Shown in pieces: positions 35,009 through 41,219 of a stretch of 56,281 nucleotides of DNA. The stretch covers positions 1 to 56,281 of the IMG/VR virus record IMGVR_UViG_3300042892_000077; one strand, 5' to 3'. The position numbers were made by a program, and so were the translations under genes. Below the pieces are notes generated by a model. The model was not told the origin of the DNA. It was given only the letters and a program-made list of their open reading frames with translations, and did not search any database. Every line of letters starts with the position of its first letter. Position 1 is the first letter of the stretch. This stretch comes from a virus.

Positions 35009-35220
35009 TTGGCATCTCCTCGATTGATAAACACACACTCGTTGGGGTGAGTTAGACCCTTGGAGTCCACATAGGACTCCCCACAGCCGACCATCCACTC
35101 TACGAGCAGAACAGCCATCAGTAGTCCGAACGCCAGTACTCCCAGTCCAGTGAAGAACCACTGAAGCAGTACCCTCCACAGAGGGCGGGAGGTGGCAATA
35201 ACCATACGACTCATCTTCAT
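35005..35220 (-). CDS. Small single-pass membrane protein (71 aa)
   Basis: A basic N-terminus (MKMSRMVIATSRPLWR) precedes one strong membrane helix (VLLQWFFTGLGVLAFGLLMAVLL, about residues 17-40), followed by an outside-type tail with two cysteines (GCGESYVD...NECVF). ATGA overlaps at both ends and a GAGG site support the gene. An early inner-membrane protein, perhaps for superinfection exclusion, but no family is recognised. Confidence 0.65.
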   Translation of the reverse strand: MKMSRMVIATSRPLWRVLLQWFFTGLGVLAFGLLMAVLLVEWMVGCGESYVDSKGLTHPNECVFINRGDAK

Positions 35221-35432
35221 GTCGTCCTCTTTGGGTTAAGTTGTTTGAGCATCTCTGGGTCAGTGAACAGCATGTAATTGCTCTTGTTCATCGGGGCCAC
35301 AGTGTGTTTCTTCTGCTTGGCAGTAGCCTCCCCACAGGGCAGACAGGTTCGGTAGCCAAGCTGGGCTCTGCGGTATTCCACATGCCCTCCGTAACACTGT
35401 ACACACAGGTATCGTCTGTCTTCAGCACTCAT
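35217..35432 (-). CDS. Small zinc-ribbon-like protein (71 aa)
   Basis: Two CxxC pairs, CVQC (about residues 10-13) and CLPC (about residues 30-33), are spaced as in a small zinc finger or ribbon. A basic C-terminal tail follows. It is coupled by ATGA to the genes on both sides. It may bind nucleic acid or a host protein; the specific role is unknown. Confidence 0.7.
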   Translation of the reverse strand: MSAEDRRYLCVQCYGGHVEYRRAQLGYRTCLPCGEATAKQKKHTVAPMNKSNYMLFTDPEMLKQLNPKRTT

Positions 35433-36013
35433 GCTTCATCTCCTTGTGTTAGTTCATCTGTCATCTCGTTGGCTACTATCCAGTCCCACACCACTTCGTC
35501 ACTGGTCAGGTGGTCGTACTCTTTCTCCAAGTTCCTGTACAACTGCCGCATGTGGTTTCTGAAAATCTCCTTGGCCTGAGTCTCAAAGTCGTCCATCTCA
35601 GCATCCAGCAGGACTTGCCAAGCCTCGACAACCTGCTCCTGAAGCTCCGATGGCCTGTCGATGTACCAGTCAAGCCGGTCACAGTCGCTGTCGAACACAG
35701 TGCAGTTCTCGTGGTAGTAGTGCCCACTCTGTATTACTGACAGCTTGATACGCCCTCCACAGTCCAACAGCTTGCGTATCATGGGGAAGTCAGCAGGTGT
35801 AAAGTGACAGTCGAGAAACACTCGTCCGTCCTCAATCCATCCATCGAAGCAAGCACCATCCCCCTGTGACCAAAAGCCACTGTAGAACATGCGCTGCACC
35901 TCGATGCCCTTGGCCTTCATATCCTCGGTGAAGTTGCTGTACACACAGTCGTACCACTCGTCATACTCGGTGTTGATGGTGCGGTACTTGGTGAGCAACT
36001 CCTCCTTGGTCAC
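35429..36013 (-). CDS. Phage protein with FWSQGDGA motif, antitoxin-like (194 aa)
   Basis: The motif MFYSGFWSQGDGACFDG (about residues 41-57) is the hallmark of a widespread phage/plasmid family often labelled antitoxin-like. Its biochemical role is not established, and no toxin gene is evident beside it. The remainder is acidic and helical, with LDCHFTPADFPMIRKLL and a C-terminal EKEYDHLTSDEVVWDWI. The start is GTG 36013, supported by an excellent CGAGGAGA site and GTGA overlap. Confidence 0.75.
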   Translation of the reverse strand: MTKEELLTKYRTINTEYDEWYDCVYSNFTEDMKAKGIEVQRMFYSGFWSQGDGACFDGWIEDGRVFLDCHFTPADFPMIRKLLDCGGRIKLSVIQSGHYYHENCTVFDSDCDRLDWYIDRPSELQEQVVEAWQVLLDAEMDDFETQAKEIFRNHMRQLYRNLEKEYDHLTSDEVVWDWIVANEMTDELTQGDEA

Positions 36014-36183
36014 GGCTTCTCCTCGATGACGCCAAGCAGGTCTTGCTCGTAGTTCTCATCGTTGTGGTCGTTCTCCACGCTGAACTCCTCGTTCGCCATC
36101 TCGACGGCATCCTGCTCGTTGTCAGCCTGAACTTGCAGGGTCTTGGTTACCGTGGCTCGGATGGTGATGCTGTAGGTTTTCAT
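36010..36183 (-). CDS. Hypothetical small acidic protein (57 aa)
   Basis: MKTYSITIRATVTKTLQVQADNEQDAVEMANEEF suggests a beta-strand pair and a helix, as in small DpnD/PcfM-like proteins found in phages, followed by an acidic tail. ATG 36183 is chosen over an in-frame start at 36255 that would overlap the upstream gene extensively. The function is unknown. Confidence 0.65.
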   Translation of the reverse strand: MKTYSITIRATVTKTLQVQADNEQDAVEMANEEFSVENDHNDENYEQDLLGVIEEKP

Positions 36184-36530
36184 GCTGAGACCCCTGTCAG
36201 GATGCGCTCTTTGGCAATAGCAGCGTACCCCCCACGGGCCAGTCGTTTCATCCATTCAGCGGACAACAGCACTGTGGAAGTGTGAGGGTGAGACTGTGTA
36301 CGGTGCTTGGAGGTGGTAACGCTGTGCCTCTCCTCGTTCTCAAACCATACACCGTTAGCCTTGACGAACAGCGGCCAGTGAGCACCGTAGCTGTAAACCA
36401 CATACCACATGTCTGGGCCGTTGGTTCCATCGGTGTTGTTCTGAGTGCAGAACTGAGCGAACAGGTTGTTCCCTTGGAAAGGATGCTCCCGCTGTACCAG
36501 TGCCCTGCACTCCTTGTTTGCTACTTTCAT
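36180..36530 (-). CDS. Hypothetical phage protein (116 aa)
   Basis: Residues about 40-90 read MWYVVYSYGAHWPLFVKANGVWFENEERHSVTTSKH, a conserved block I have seen in phage hypothetical proteins. It is a small mixed beta-alpha protein with a basic end. ATG 36530 has a TGGAGA site, and the longer frame to 36614 would overlap the next gene. The function is unknown. Confidence 0.65.
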   Translation of the reverse strand: MKVANKECRALVQREHPFQGNNLFAQFCTQNNTDGTNGPDMWYVVYSYGAHWPLFVKANGVWFENEERHSVTTSKHRTQSHPHTSTVLLSAEWMKRLARGGYAAIAKERILTGVSA

Positions 36531-36610
36531 ATAGTCTCCAGTAGTGATGCAACATCGCATCCCACAACCCACTGTCACATGGGCTGTAAGCTGATATGTC
36601 AGCGGCGGTC
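36531..36610. other. Short non-coding gap between small early genes
   Basis: An 80-bp spacer on the leftward block with only weak 5-bp inverted repeats (for example GCTGA/TCAGC). No promoter or terminator is supported. Confidence 0.4.
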
Positions 36611-36847
36611 TCAAAGGGTGCTGAACGCTGATGTGTCACCGTCGTAGAACCAGTCGGTGTACGAGTAGATGCTGCCCTCAGTGCTGAGGAACACACCGTA
36701 CAGTGGTTCGCTGTCGGCTTCTTCATAGCCAGCTTCTGACAGGGATACCATCAACCCCCGTTCATCAGCAATTTCTTCCCACTGCATCTCATCCACAAGG
36801 TCGAGTTCAAACAACTCACTGACAACTTTCACAGATGACTTGATCAT
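36611..36847 (-). CDS. Hypothetical acidic protein (78 aa)
   Basis: A strongly acidic protein (FELDLVDEMQWEEIADERG...EADSEPLYGVFLSTEGS). It is the first gene after the terminator-like hairpin at 36861-36888, with its ribosome-binding site (TGGAGA) just beyond the hairpin. Strong acidity is common in DNA-mimic early phage proteins, but this is only a suggestion. ATG 36847 is chosen. Confidence 0.6.
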   Translation of the reverse strand: MIKSSVKVVSELFELDLVDEMQWEEIADERGLMVSLSEAGYEEADSEPLYGVFLSTEGSIYSYTDWFYDGDTSAFSTL

Positions 36848-36860
36848 GTCTATCTCCAGT

Positions 36861-36888
36861 AAAAACGCAGTGTGAGACGGCACACTGC
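36861..36888 (-). terminator. Intrinsic terminator after the first paralogue
   Basis: In transcript sense, GCAGTGTG-CCGTCT-CACACTGC forms a perfect 8-bp stem (36867-36888) directly followed by GTTTTTAC. It lies 12 bp after the stop of the 96-aa gene and just before the ribosome-binding site of the next gene. All downstream leftward genes must be transcribed through it or from an internal promoter. Confidence 0.75.
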
Positions 36889-36900
36889 AAACCGATACGA

Positions 36901-37191
36901 TTAAGCCAACTTGACAACAGTAATCTTCACAGCACCGGGGGCTTTGCGTTCTGGCAACAGAGCGATGTAAGGCTTACCCCAACGGTCAGACATCAACACT
37001 GGTGTATCACCAGTCGCTTCTGGCTTGAAAACCTTGGGTGTCAACTTGTTGGACTTGGCTACTGTGAGCATAGTCTTGTAAAGTTCAGCGATAGATTCGC
37101 TGTCAAACTTGCCGTCAACATCAGGCTTTACAACCACTTCCTTCTTGAGGTTGCTGAACAGAGAAACTTTACCTTGATAAATCTTAGCCAT
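36901..37191 (-). CDS. Small early protein, paralogue A (96 aa)
   Basis: It is a paralogue of the 98-aa protein at 38153-38449. Shared features, in order, are VS(L/V)..N.K.E, KPD/KRDP.GKF, E(L/I)Y, T.P(V/L)L, R(W/F)G(K/N)PYIALL..R and a C-terminal (V/T)KLA. The protein is basic and compact. It is encoded on its own, with the AT-rich region upstream and a terminator downstream. The family is unknown to me. Duplication and position directly behind strong control signals suggest an abundant early product, perhaps DNA-binding. Confidence 0.8.
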   Translation of the reverse strand: MAKIYQGKVSLFSNLKKEVVVKPDVDGKFDSESIAELYKTMLTVAKSNKLTPKVFKPEATGDTPVLMSDRWGKPYIALLPERKAPGAVKITVVKLA

Positions 37192-37901
37192 GATGGCTCC
37201 TTAAACGAGGGTTATAAGACAGTGAACAGCGGAATCGCTGCCCAAAACCAGTCTGCCCCGCCCCGCCGCCGATGTCAAGTTGGCCGCAGTTGTCCAAGAA
37301 CATGTCAAGTTATAAGGGAATTTAGTGCAACAATCTAACTTGACAGTGTAAACAATCTGTGAAATAGGGGTGGGAATAGATTGCCAATAGATCGTGGGAA
37401 CCCGCATGGATGCTGGATAGTGTGCTATACAATCTGCATAATCTGTGGTTTTGGAAGTAATGTGGCGCTACAAAATTAGAAAGTGTCTATGCCATATTAT
37501 GAAATGAGAGCAGAAATAATTTTGTATAGGAAAGGGTATGAAAAAATCACAGATTATACAGATTGTTAGATTGTTGTAGTGTATATATTGGCTTTCTCTT
37601 TTTCGTAAGTGGTTGATTCATATGGCTAATCTGGACTACTTTACGTGTAAGGTATGTAAGGTTTTACGATCTAAATTCCACTAAATTGCGTATAGTTAAG
37701 AACAGATTGTTGGAGCGTATAGTTAGATTGTGTCAGTTTAGCCTGTTTACCCGTGAAATTGTGTAAAGTTGCTGTATACTGTACGTATAAGGGTGTAAAG
37801 TCGCCGTAAGTGCGAGCCATGACCCCCCGACGTATAGTGTATTTATACATGAACGAGGAAAAGCGGACGTAACGTGGCACTTTACACAAATTTAGAACGA
37901 G
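37192..37901. other. AT-rich non-coding region with iterated motifs; origin or control region candidate
   Basis: About 710 bp without a convincing gene, clearly richer in A+T than the flanks. The heptamer ACAATCT/AGATTGT occurs at 37330, 37352, 37429, 37560, 37568, 37704 and 37725. GTGTAAAGT occurs at 37761, 37793 and, inverted, 37879. ACTTGACA occurs at 37338 and, inverted, at 37273 and 37303 (exactly 30 bp apart). CGTATAGTT occurs twice near 37689 and 37715. Such arrays fit a replication origin or a multi-operator regulatory region. No consensus promoter for the gene at 37191 could be picked out. Function is inferred. Confidence 0.55.
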
Positions 37902-37923
37902 AAAAAGCCCGCTTTCGCGGGCC
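37902..37923 (-). terminator. Intrinsic terminator after the 51-aa membrane protein gene
   Basis: In transcript sense, GCCCGC-GAAA-GCGGGC (37907-37922) forms a perfect 6-bp stem with a GNRA loop followed immediately by TTTTT. It lies 8 bp beyond the stop at 37931. This is the clearest terminator in the window. Confidence 0.9.
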
Positions 37924-37930
37924 TTACATC

Positions 37931-38086
37931 TCATCGGTCGCGGTCACACTCGTTGCGAGCTGAGATCGTGAGGATTATCCAGCCCAGACCGAACATTGCA
38001 ACCCAAAGCCAGTTGCCTTCAGGGATTAGAACAGTCAGGGAGCAGCCGATCATGGTGGCACCGGCAAGGGTCATCAAATAATTCAT
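37931..38086 (-). CDS. Small two-helix membrane protein (51 aa)
   Basis: The sequence begins MNYLMTLAGATMIGCSLTVLI and continues WLWVAMFGLGWIILTISAR, giving two hydrophobic helices joined by PEGN, with a charged end ECDRDR. A GGAG site stands before the ATG at 38086. It is enclosed between two terminator hairpins, downstream of paralogue B. It is probably an early inner-membrane protein. The family is unknown. Confidence 0.75.
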   Translation of the reverse strand: MNYLMTLAGATMIGCSLTVLIPEGNWLWVAMFGLGWIILTISARNECDRDR

Positions 38087-38111
38087 ATCATTCTCCAGTT
38101 TTAAGGGTAAA

Positions 38112-38140
38112 GAAGAAGGCAGGGAGCCTGTGCTCCCTGC
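38112..38140 (-). terminator. Terminator-like hairpin after the second paralogue
   Basis: In transcript sense, GCAGGGAGC-ACAG-GCTCCCTGC (38119-38140) is a perfect 9-bp stem followed by CTTCTTCTTT, a pyrimidine run with interruptions. It lies 12 bp after the stop of the 98-aa gene, the same spacing as the terminator after paralogue A. Confidence 0.65.
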
Positions 38141-38152
38141 GATCTCACACTA

Positions 38153-38449
38153 TCAGGCCAGTTTTGTCACTGTGCGCTTCGCTGCGGTTTCTGCCCGCTT
38201 GCCCAGCAGGGCAATGTAGGGGTTACCGAAACGATTTGCCAAGAGCAGCGGTTCAGTGCCGCCTTCAGTGACAAAGAGAGAGTACTTGTTGATCGGTGAC
38301 TTCAGCTTTTTGCTGAACTCTTTGATCTTGCTGTAAATCTCTGCCGCATCGGCTGCTGTAAACTTACCTTCGGGGTCTCGCTTGATAGCGATCTCACCCT
38401 TGGAATTTTGAACAACGGAAACGGCACCTTCAAAGGTCTTTGCAGACAT
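38153..38449 (-). CDS. Small early protein, paralogue B (98 aa)
   Basis: First gene of the leftward block, and a paralogue of the 96-aa protein at 36901-37191 (shared GKF near residue 28, EIY near 39, RFGNPYIALLGKR and the C-terminal TKLA). It is basic, without cysteine, and predicted to be a mixed alpha/beta domain. It is preceded by a promoter, a stem-loop and a boxA-like element, and followed by a terminator-like hairpin. The role is unknown. Very early, high-level expression is inferred. Confidence 0.8.
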   Translation of the reverse strand: MSAKTFEGAVSVVQNSKGEIAIKRDPEGKFTAADAAEIYSKIKEFSKKLKSPINKYSLFVTEGGTEPLLLANRFGNPYIALLGKRAETAAKRTVTKLA

Positions 38450-38469
38450 AGTAGAACTCCAGTACAGAT

Positions 38470-38498
38470 TGTTAAAGAGCGGTAGCGGTTGCTACCGC
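38470..38498 (-). promoter_or_regulatory. boxA-like antitermination element with adjacent stem-loop
   Basis: In transcript sense the leader reads GCGGTAGC-AACC-GCTACCGC (perfect 8-bp stem, 38479-38498) running directly into TCTTTAACA. CGCTCTTTA is the lambdoid boxA consensus, and GCTCTTTAACA matches the bacterial rRNA leader boxA that binds NusB/S10. The stem-before-boxA order is that of rRNA leaders. The CGC of boxA is shared with the stem, so the two may compete. A role in reading through the three terminators downstream is inferred. Confidence 0.55.
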
Positions 38499-38529
38499 CC
38501 TGTCAGTGCAAGATTGCATCGACAAATTC

Positions 38530-38557
38530 AGACTATCAAACTATACGATAATGTCAA
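38530..38557 (-). promoter_or_regulatory. Leftward sigma70-like promoter
   Basis: In transcript sense: TTGACA (38557-38552), a 16-bp spacer ending in TGA, then TAGTCT (38535-38530). The perfect -35 box and the extended -10 TGn element compensate for a weak -10 hexamer. Transcription would start near 38522, giving a leader of about 73 nt that contains the stem-loop and boxA-like element. Confidence 0.55.
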
Positions 38558-38708
38558 GTAGCAGGGGAGAATATACCCGACCAGACTGTAGGGTTATTCC
38601 TTCGCGCCTTGCCGCTGCGGGCGCTAGCGAGGCAGGGGGAGGGGGGGTACATGGCCTGCCAGCCGCGACCCGGCCCCTATATACCCCAACTCCTTAAACC
38701 ACGACCCA

Positions 38709-38790
38709 CAAAAAGCACGTGTAAAGTTAGACCCCCCACTTGCCCCATTCCCAAAAAATCGCGCCCCCCAAAAAGGAACGTGTAAAGTTA
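38709..38790 (+). repeat. Two 21-bp-class direct repeats upstream of the rightward promoter
   Basis: ACAAAAAGCACGTGTAAAG (from about 38708) and CAAAAAGGAACGTGTAAAG (from about 38769) are near-identical and both continue TTA. They are 61 bp apart and end 28 bp before the -35 box. The core GTGTAAAGT is also present three times in the AT-rich region at 37761-37887. Likely binding sites of one regulator. Confidence 0.6.
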
Positions 38791-38817
38791 CCTGACCACC
38801 ACCCAAGCACATGCCTC

Positions 38818-38844
38818 TTGACAGCAGCGTACATACGGCATAAT
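38818..38844 (+). promoter_or_regulatory. Rightward sigma70-like promoter, possibly giving a leaderless mRNA
   Basis: TTGACA (38818-38823), a 15-bp spacer, then CATAAT (38839-38844). The expected start at about 38851-38853 coincides with the ATG of the first packaging gene, which has no ribosome-binding site. The spacer is 2 bp shorter than ideal, so an activator may be needed, consistent with the repeats upstream. Confidence 0.55.
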
Positions 38845-38852
38845 CTGCGCTC

Positions 38853-39344
38853 ATGGATAACCACCCACTCAATCACACCAAGTGGTCAGACCGACTGGCC
38901 TTCGACGTGGCTCTCACACTGGAGGGCAGCGGCGAGTCTTTGCAGGAAGTCATCACCCGGCACAACATCAATGCCAACGACATCCTCAAGTTCAACGCCG
39001 ACCCGGTGTTCCTCAAGAAGGTGGAGCACTACCGCACCGAGGTGAGGGAGAAGGGTATGACCTTCAAGCTCAAGGCGCGTGCGCAGGCCGAGGAGTTGCT
39101 CACCACCAGTTGGTTGCTCATCCACAGCGCTGATGTGTCACCCGCAGTCAAGGCCGACCTGATCAAGTCCACGGTGAAGTGGGCCGGGCTGGAGCCCAAG
39201 GATGCAGGGCCGGGAGATGTAGGCGGTGGCGGTGTGAAGATCACGATCAACTTGGGGCCGGATGCACGCGACATGCGCACCATCGAAGCGTCCACAACCG
39301 AGATAGAAGATGCCACTACCATCGAGCATTCAGGCTTTATTTAA
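38853..39344 (+). CDS. Terminase small subunit-like protein (163 aa)
   Basis: It lies just before the large terminase gene. The N-terminal region (FDVALTLEGSGESLQEVITRHNINANDILKF, about residues 16-47) reads as a helix-turn-helix for DNA recognition. A basic helical centre for oligomerisation and an acidic C-terminal tail follow, as in small terminases. It would recognise phage DNA and regulate packaging. No ribosome-binding site is seen before the ATG; see the promoter at 38818-38844. Confidence 0.7.
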   Translation: MDNHPLNHTKWSDRLAFDVALTLEGSGESLQEVITRHNINANDILKFNADPVFLKKVEHYRTEVREKGMTFKLKARAQAEELLTTSWLLIHSADVSPAVKADLIKSTVKWAGLEPKDAGPGDVGGGGVKITINLGPDARDMRTIEASTTEIEDATTIEHSGFI

Positions 39345-39513
39345 CGAGACGTTCGACGGGATGCAGGCAGCGAAGTTCAAGACCGCCAGTGAGGCGGCAA
39401 ACTTGGAGACCAACTTGAAGTGGTTGAGTCGGTCGTACCGCACGAAGATTGTCACAACAAAAAAGCACGGACGTGAGTTCGTGGTGATGCTACTGGAGCA
39501 GTATGGCGCTTGA
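39310..39513 (+). CDS. Hypothetical protein between terminase genes (67 aa)
   Basis: A small basic helical protein (LFNETFDGMQAAKFKTASEAANLETNLKWLSRSYRTK) overlapping the small terminase by 35 bp and the large terminase by 11 bp. It could be a packaging accessory. An internal ATG at 39361 is an alternative start. The family is unknown. Confidence 0.55.
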   Translation: MPLPSSIQALFNETFDGMQAAKFKTASEAANLETNLKWLSRSYRTKIVTTKKHGREFVVMLLEQYGA

Positions 39514-40891
39514 TATTTCGTACACCCCACCGCCCACGGGCAAGAAGTTCATGGCGTCCAACGCCAAGATGCGCACCCTGATGGGGCCGGTCGGTTCGGG
39601 CAAGTCAGTGACCTGCTCGTTCGAGGTCATCCGCAGAGCGTCCATGCAAGCGCCCGATGCTACGGGCAAGCGCAGGTCACGGGCAGCGGTTGTGCGGGAA
39701 ACCGTGCGGCAGTTACAGGACACGACCATCAAGACGTTCCTCGACTGGTTCCCGCCGGGGCAGTGTGGGCAGTACATGCGCACCACCAAGACCTACCTGT
39801 TCAGCGTTGGCGATGTGGAGTGCGAGATTATGTTTCGGGCGTTGGATGACGCTGACGACGTCGCCAACTTGAACTCGTTGGAGTTGACCTTCGCGTGGTT
39901 CAACGAGTGCCGCGACATCCACCCGGATATTGTGGACGCCATGTCCAAACGGATTGGGCGGTTCCCCTCGGCCAAGGACGGCGGGCCGACATGGCATGGG
40001 ATGTGGGCGGATACCAACCCGCCGACGATGGACACGTGGTGGTACTACCAGATGGAGGGGCTGGACATCAAGGACGGTGTGTCGCCCAACAACAACGGAT
40101 GGGACGTGTTCAAGCAGCCGTCGGGGCGCAGTCCTTACGCTGAGAACATCGAGAACCTGCCGGACGGGTACTACGATACACAGGGCCGCAGCGAGGAATA
40201 CGTGCGGGTTTACATCGACGGAGAGTATGGGCTGTCGTCGGCGGGTATGCCGGTGTACAAATACTTCCGGCCCGACTACCACATGGCGAAGGGGCCGCTG
40301 CGTTCCATCATCAACGGGGTTCGGCCCATCGTCGTGGGGATGGACTTGGGGCTTACACCTGCGGCGGTCATCGGCCAGCAAGACCCACGCGGACGGGCAC
40401 TGGTGCTCGACGAGTGCGTCAGTTTCGACATGGGGGCCCAGCGGTTCATCCGCACCATGCTCAAGCCGCTGCTCTACGAGCGGTTTCCCGGCGCACCCGT
40501 GCTCATCGTCGTTGACCCGGCAGGTGTGCAGCGGGCGCAGACCGACGAGCGCTCGGCAGTGGACATCATCCGGGCTGAGGGTATGCGGGTTATCCCTGCC
40601 AAGACCAACAGCGTCTCGGCGCGGGTCAACGCGGTGGACGAGTACCTCATGCGGCAAGTGGACGGTGACCCCGGCTTCCTGCTCGACCCGAGATGCACCC
40701 AGCTTAAAGCCGCCATGATGGGTGGGTACCGCTACAAGCCCAAGGGCGACGGGGACATCGACAAAAACAAACACTCGCACGTAGCCGAGGCGCTCCAGTA
40801 CCTGATGCTGCACATCGCCAGCGCGGGGGAAGGTGGGCACATGCCCATGCGCCGAGAAATAAAGCGTGCGGCAAGCGCAGGATGGACATGA
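39503..40891 (+). CDS. terL: Terminase large subunit (462 aa)
   Basis: The ATPase domain has Walker A GPVGSGKS (about residues 28-35), followed by Walker B LTFAWFNECRD (about residues 128-138). The C-terminal nuclease domain has the metal ligands in VVGMDLGLTP (first Asp), VDPAG (second region) and KHSHVAEALQY near the end. The ATPase drives DNA into the procapsid, and the nuclease cuts it. Length is in the usual range. An intrinsic terminator follows 46 bp after the stop. Confidence 0.95.
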   Translation: MALDISYTPPPTGKKFMASNAKMRTLMGPVGSGKSVTCSFEVIRRASMQAPDATGKRRSRAAVVRETVRQLQDTTIKTFLDWFPPGQCGQYMRTTKTYLFSVGDVECEIMFRALDDADDVANLNSLELTFAWFNECRDIHPDIVDAMSKRIGRFPSAKDGGPTWHGMWADTNPPTMDTWWYYQMEGLDIKDGVSPNNNGWDVFKQPSGRSPYAENIENLPDGYYDTQGRSEEYVRVYIDGEYGLSSAGMPVYKYFRPDYHMAKGPLRSIINGVRPIVVGMDLGLTPAAVIGQQDPRGRALVLDECVSFDMGAQRFIRTMLKPLLYERFPGAPVLIVVDPAGVQRAQTDERSAVDIIRAEGMRVIPAKTNSVSARVNAVDEYLMRQVDGDPGFLLDPRCTQLKAAMMGGYRYKPKGDGDIDKNKHSHVAEALQYLMLHIASAGEGGHMPMRREIKRAASAGWT

Positions 40892-40937
40892 AGCGCTATA
40901 CTGGACGGGAGTTGTCACCTCCGTCCCATTAAGGGTT

Positions 40938-40968
40938 AACCCTCAGAGCGATCTGGGGGTTTCTTTTT
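40938..40968 (+). terminator. Intrinsic terminator after the terminase genes
   Basis: AACCCTCAGA-GCGA-TCTGGGGGTT is a 10-bp stem with one G-T pair and a GNRA-like loop, immediately followed by TCTTTTT. It separates packaging genes from the head genes, which therefore need readthrough or their own promoter. Confidence 0.9.
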
Positions 40969-41024
40969 AGTTGCTCGTGTGTATACTTCGTGGTAGAACA
41001 CCGATATGTAGGTAAGGAACGACC

Positions 41025-41219
41025 ATGAAAATGCCGAAATCGAAAGCTGGTAAGTCGTACGAAATCTTTTCGACGAACCCGAAAATGGATACCTCCGGTA
41101 TGGCTGGTAAGCCCAAGCCATTTGAGGTGTACGCATACACGCCACCACCTATGGACATCGAGGACATGATGGAAGCGCGTGAGATGAAGACCAACAAAAA
41201 ACCGGAAGCGGAGTCCTGA
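41025..41219 (+). CDS. Hypothetical small protein before portal (64 aa)
   Basis: A basic N-terminus (MKMPKSKAGKSYEIF), a Pro-rich centre (YAYTPPPMDIEDMMEAREM) and a charged end. An AAGGAAC site precedes the ATG, and its stop overlaps the portal start (TGATG). It is a frequent companion of podovirus portal genes with unknown role. Confidence 0.6.
   Translation: MKMPKSKAGKSYEIFSTNPKMDTSGMAGKPKPFEVYAYTPPPMDIEDMMEAREMKTNKKPEAES

Larger units (their letters stand above)
38450..38852. other. Divergent control region between leftward and rightward blocks
   Basis: A 403-bp non-coding region. From left to right it holds the boxA-like element and stem-loop (38470-38498), a leftward promoter (38530-38557), a G-rich stretch (38631-38647, two runs of 5 and 7 G), two direct repeats (38709-38729 and 38770-38790) and a rightward promoter (38818-38844). 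No ORF here is supported. Confidence 0.7.

Noticed and set aside
37671-37820. Leftward 49-aa ORF (MARTYGDFTPLYVQ...) inside the AT-rich region
   Set aside because: Codon use and composition differ from real neighbours. It has several copies of the motif repeats within it, and the only supporting signal is a run of G before the ATG. More likely a chance ORF over regulatory repeats.
38631-38647. G-quadruplex at the G-rich stretch
   Set aside because: Only two long G runs are clearly present in a short distance, so four separate tracts are not certain. It may still slow polymerase but is not supported as a feature.
37192-38852. tRNA or other structured RNA genes in the non-coding regions
   Set aside because: No cloverleaf with T-loop consensus could be found on either strand. 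The stem-loops seen are explained as terminators or leader elements.
40970-41024. Promoter before the portal operon (TATACT at 40982)
   Set aside because: No acceptable -35 hexamer at 16-18 bp, since the upstream bases belong to the terminator. A head-gene promoter is expected in this gap but cannot be placed.
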